50,105 nt of DNA, taken from assembly GCF_000195575.1 (NCBI RefSeq), contig NC_015390.1, positions 1-50,105 of the forward strand, written 5' to 3'. The translations under genes were made by a program, and so were the position numbers. Source of the DNA: Carnobacterium sp. 17-4 (lineage in GTDB: Bacteria > Bacillota > Bacilli > Lactobacillales > Carnobacteriaceae). The notes below the pieces were generated by a model, which was given only the letters and a program-made list of their open reading frames with translations, did no database searches and was not told the origin of the DNA. This document shows, piece after piece, positions 49,789 to 50,105 of this stretch (positions within the stretch are counted from its first letter, which is position 1; each line of letters starts with the position of its first letter).

Positions 49789-50105
49789 TACAGTATACTA
49801 GTATACTTTATGAAACAAACGTTAGTATACTGGTATACTAACGCGTAGTTTGTGTAGAGGTTTTTACATGCTGAAAAAATTATACAAGGGTATACTGGTA
49901 TACTCTTGTATAGTTTTCATTAGGTATAACCGAAAGTAATTTATAGGGAAATGTTACTTTGTCAGTGATCTTAATGAAATATAAGATCACGCACAAGTAC
50001 ACTGGTATACTTATGCGTCGGTATACCAGTATACTTGTGCGTAGTATACTGGTATACTAGTATACTTTTTAACTTAAGCATAAGTATACTGGTATACTTA
50101 TGCTT
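49789..50105. repeat. Centromere-like cluster of TATAC palindromes
   Basis: At least six palindromic units based on GTATACTGGTATAC or GTATACTAGTATAC occur near 49793-49806, 49822-49841, 49881-49912, 49990-50018, 50019-50034, 50043-50066 and 50077-50105, several with longer matching arms. A separate GTGATCTTA/TAAGATCAC hairpin lies at 49965-49990. In a circular molecule they would continue directly into the parA operator at 81-110. Confidence 0.8.

Overview
The window looks like a low-GC Gram-positive plasmid from a lactic acid bacterium; a Carnobacterium-like or enterococcus-like host is my best guess. Reasons: AT-rich DNA, AGGAGG ribosome binding sites, many PTS genes with PRD regulators, and a ParA/PrgO-type partition pair. 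The right end (49.79-50.1 kb) carries the same AGTATACT palindromes that precede parA at the left end, and no gene is cut at either edge. I infer a complete circular plasmid opened inside its centromere.

Layout. 0-3.3 kb: partition locus (parA, parB-like gene, centromere palindromes), a Fic protein under the same palindrome, and a serine resolvase. 3.5-19.7 kb: three sugar islands. These are (i) a PRD regulator, class II aldolase and fructose-family EIIABC; (ii) nanE, a HAD phosphatase, a DUF4127 protein, a lactose/cellobiose-family EIIC and an RpiR regulator; (iii) on the minus strand, a PRD regulator with ascorbate-type EIIA, EIIB and EIIC and a SIS protein. Wrecks of two IS elements lie between (ii) and (iii). 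20.3-20.9 kb: a YefM/YoeB-type toxin-antitoxin pair.

20.9-25.2 kb is the most unusual stretch, with about 3.5 kb free of proteins. It holds phased TAGGAACAAA iterons with DnaA-box-like sites, then a roughly 1.6-kb strongly structured region that reads as a plus-strand RNA and contains a thrice-repeated module. A 16-bp inverted repeat and seven 42-bp tandem repeats follow, leading into two overlapping ribbon-helix-helix genes. I find no recognisable replication initiator anywhere in the window.

25.3-29.5 kb: a pSK1 Par-like protein, a NUDIX-GNAT pair between dif-like sequences, and small membrane proteins. 29.5-45.5 kb resembles an integron. A small tyrosine recombinase points away from a string of mostly small genes (membrane proteins, PadR/XRE regulators, GNAT, HEPN and CPBP proteins). 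The genes are separated by repeated sites made of two 11-bp inverted arms around a 6-bp centre (ATACATGAAAT ... ATTTCATGTAT), often joined to an AGAACCTTG hairpin. The first large segment carries an osmotic/ion set: KtrB, MscS, DUF421, a KGG stress protein and a Ca/Na antiporter. A 51-bp inverted repeat at 39.3 and 49.2 kb brackets the part of the array where site orientation flips, which suggests a 9.9-kb inversion.

45.5-49 kb: a surface coiled-coil protein, a lipoprotein, a PH-like membrane protein and a class I glutamine amidotransferase. 49.2-49.7 kb is non-coding: a second structured region and a promoter-terminator unit for a roughly 55-nt RNA, before the centromere repeats.
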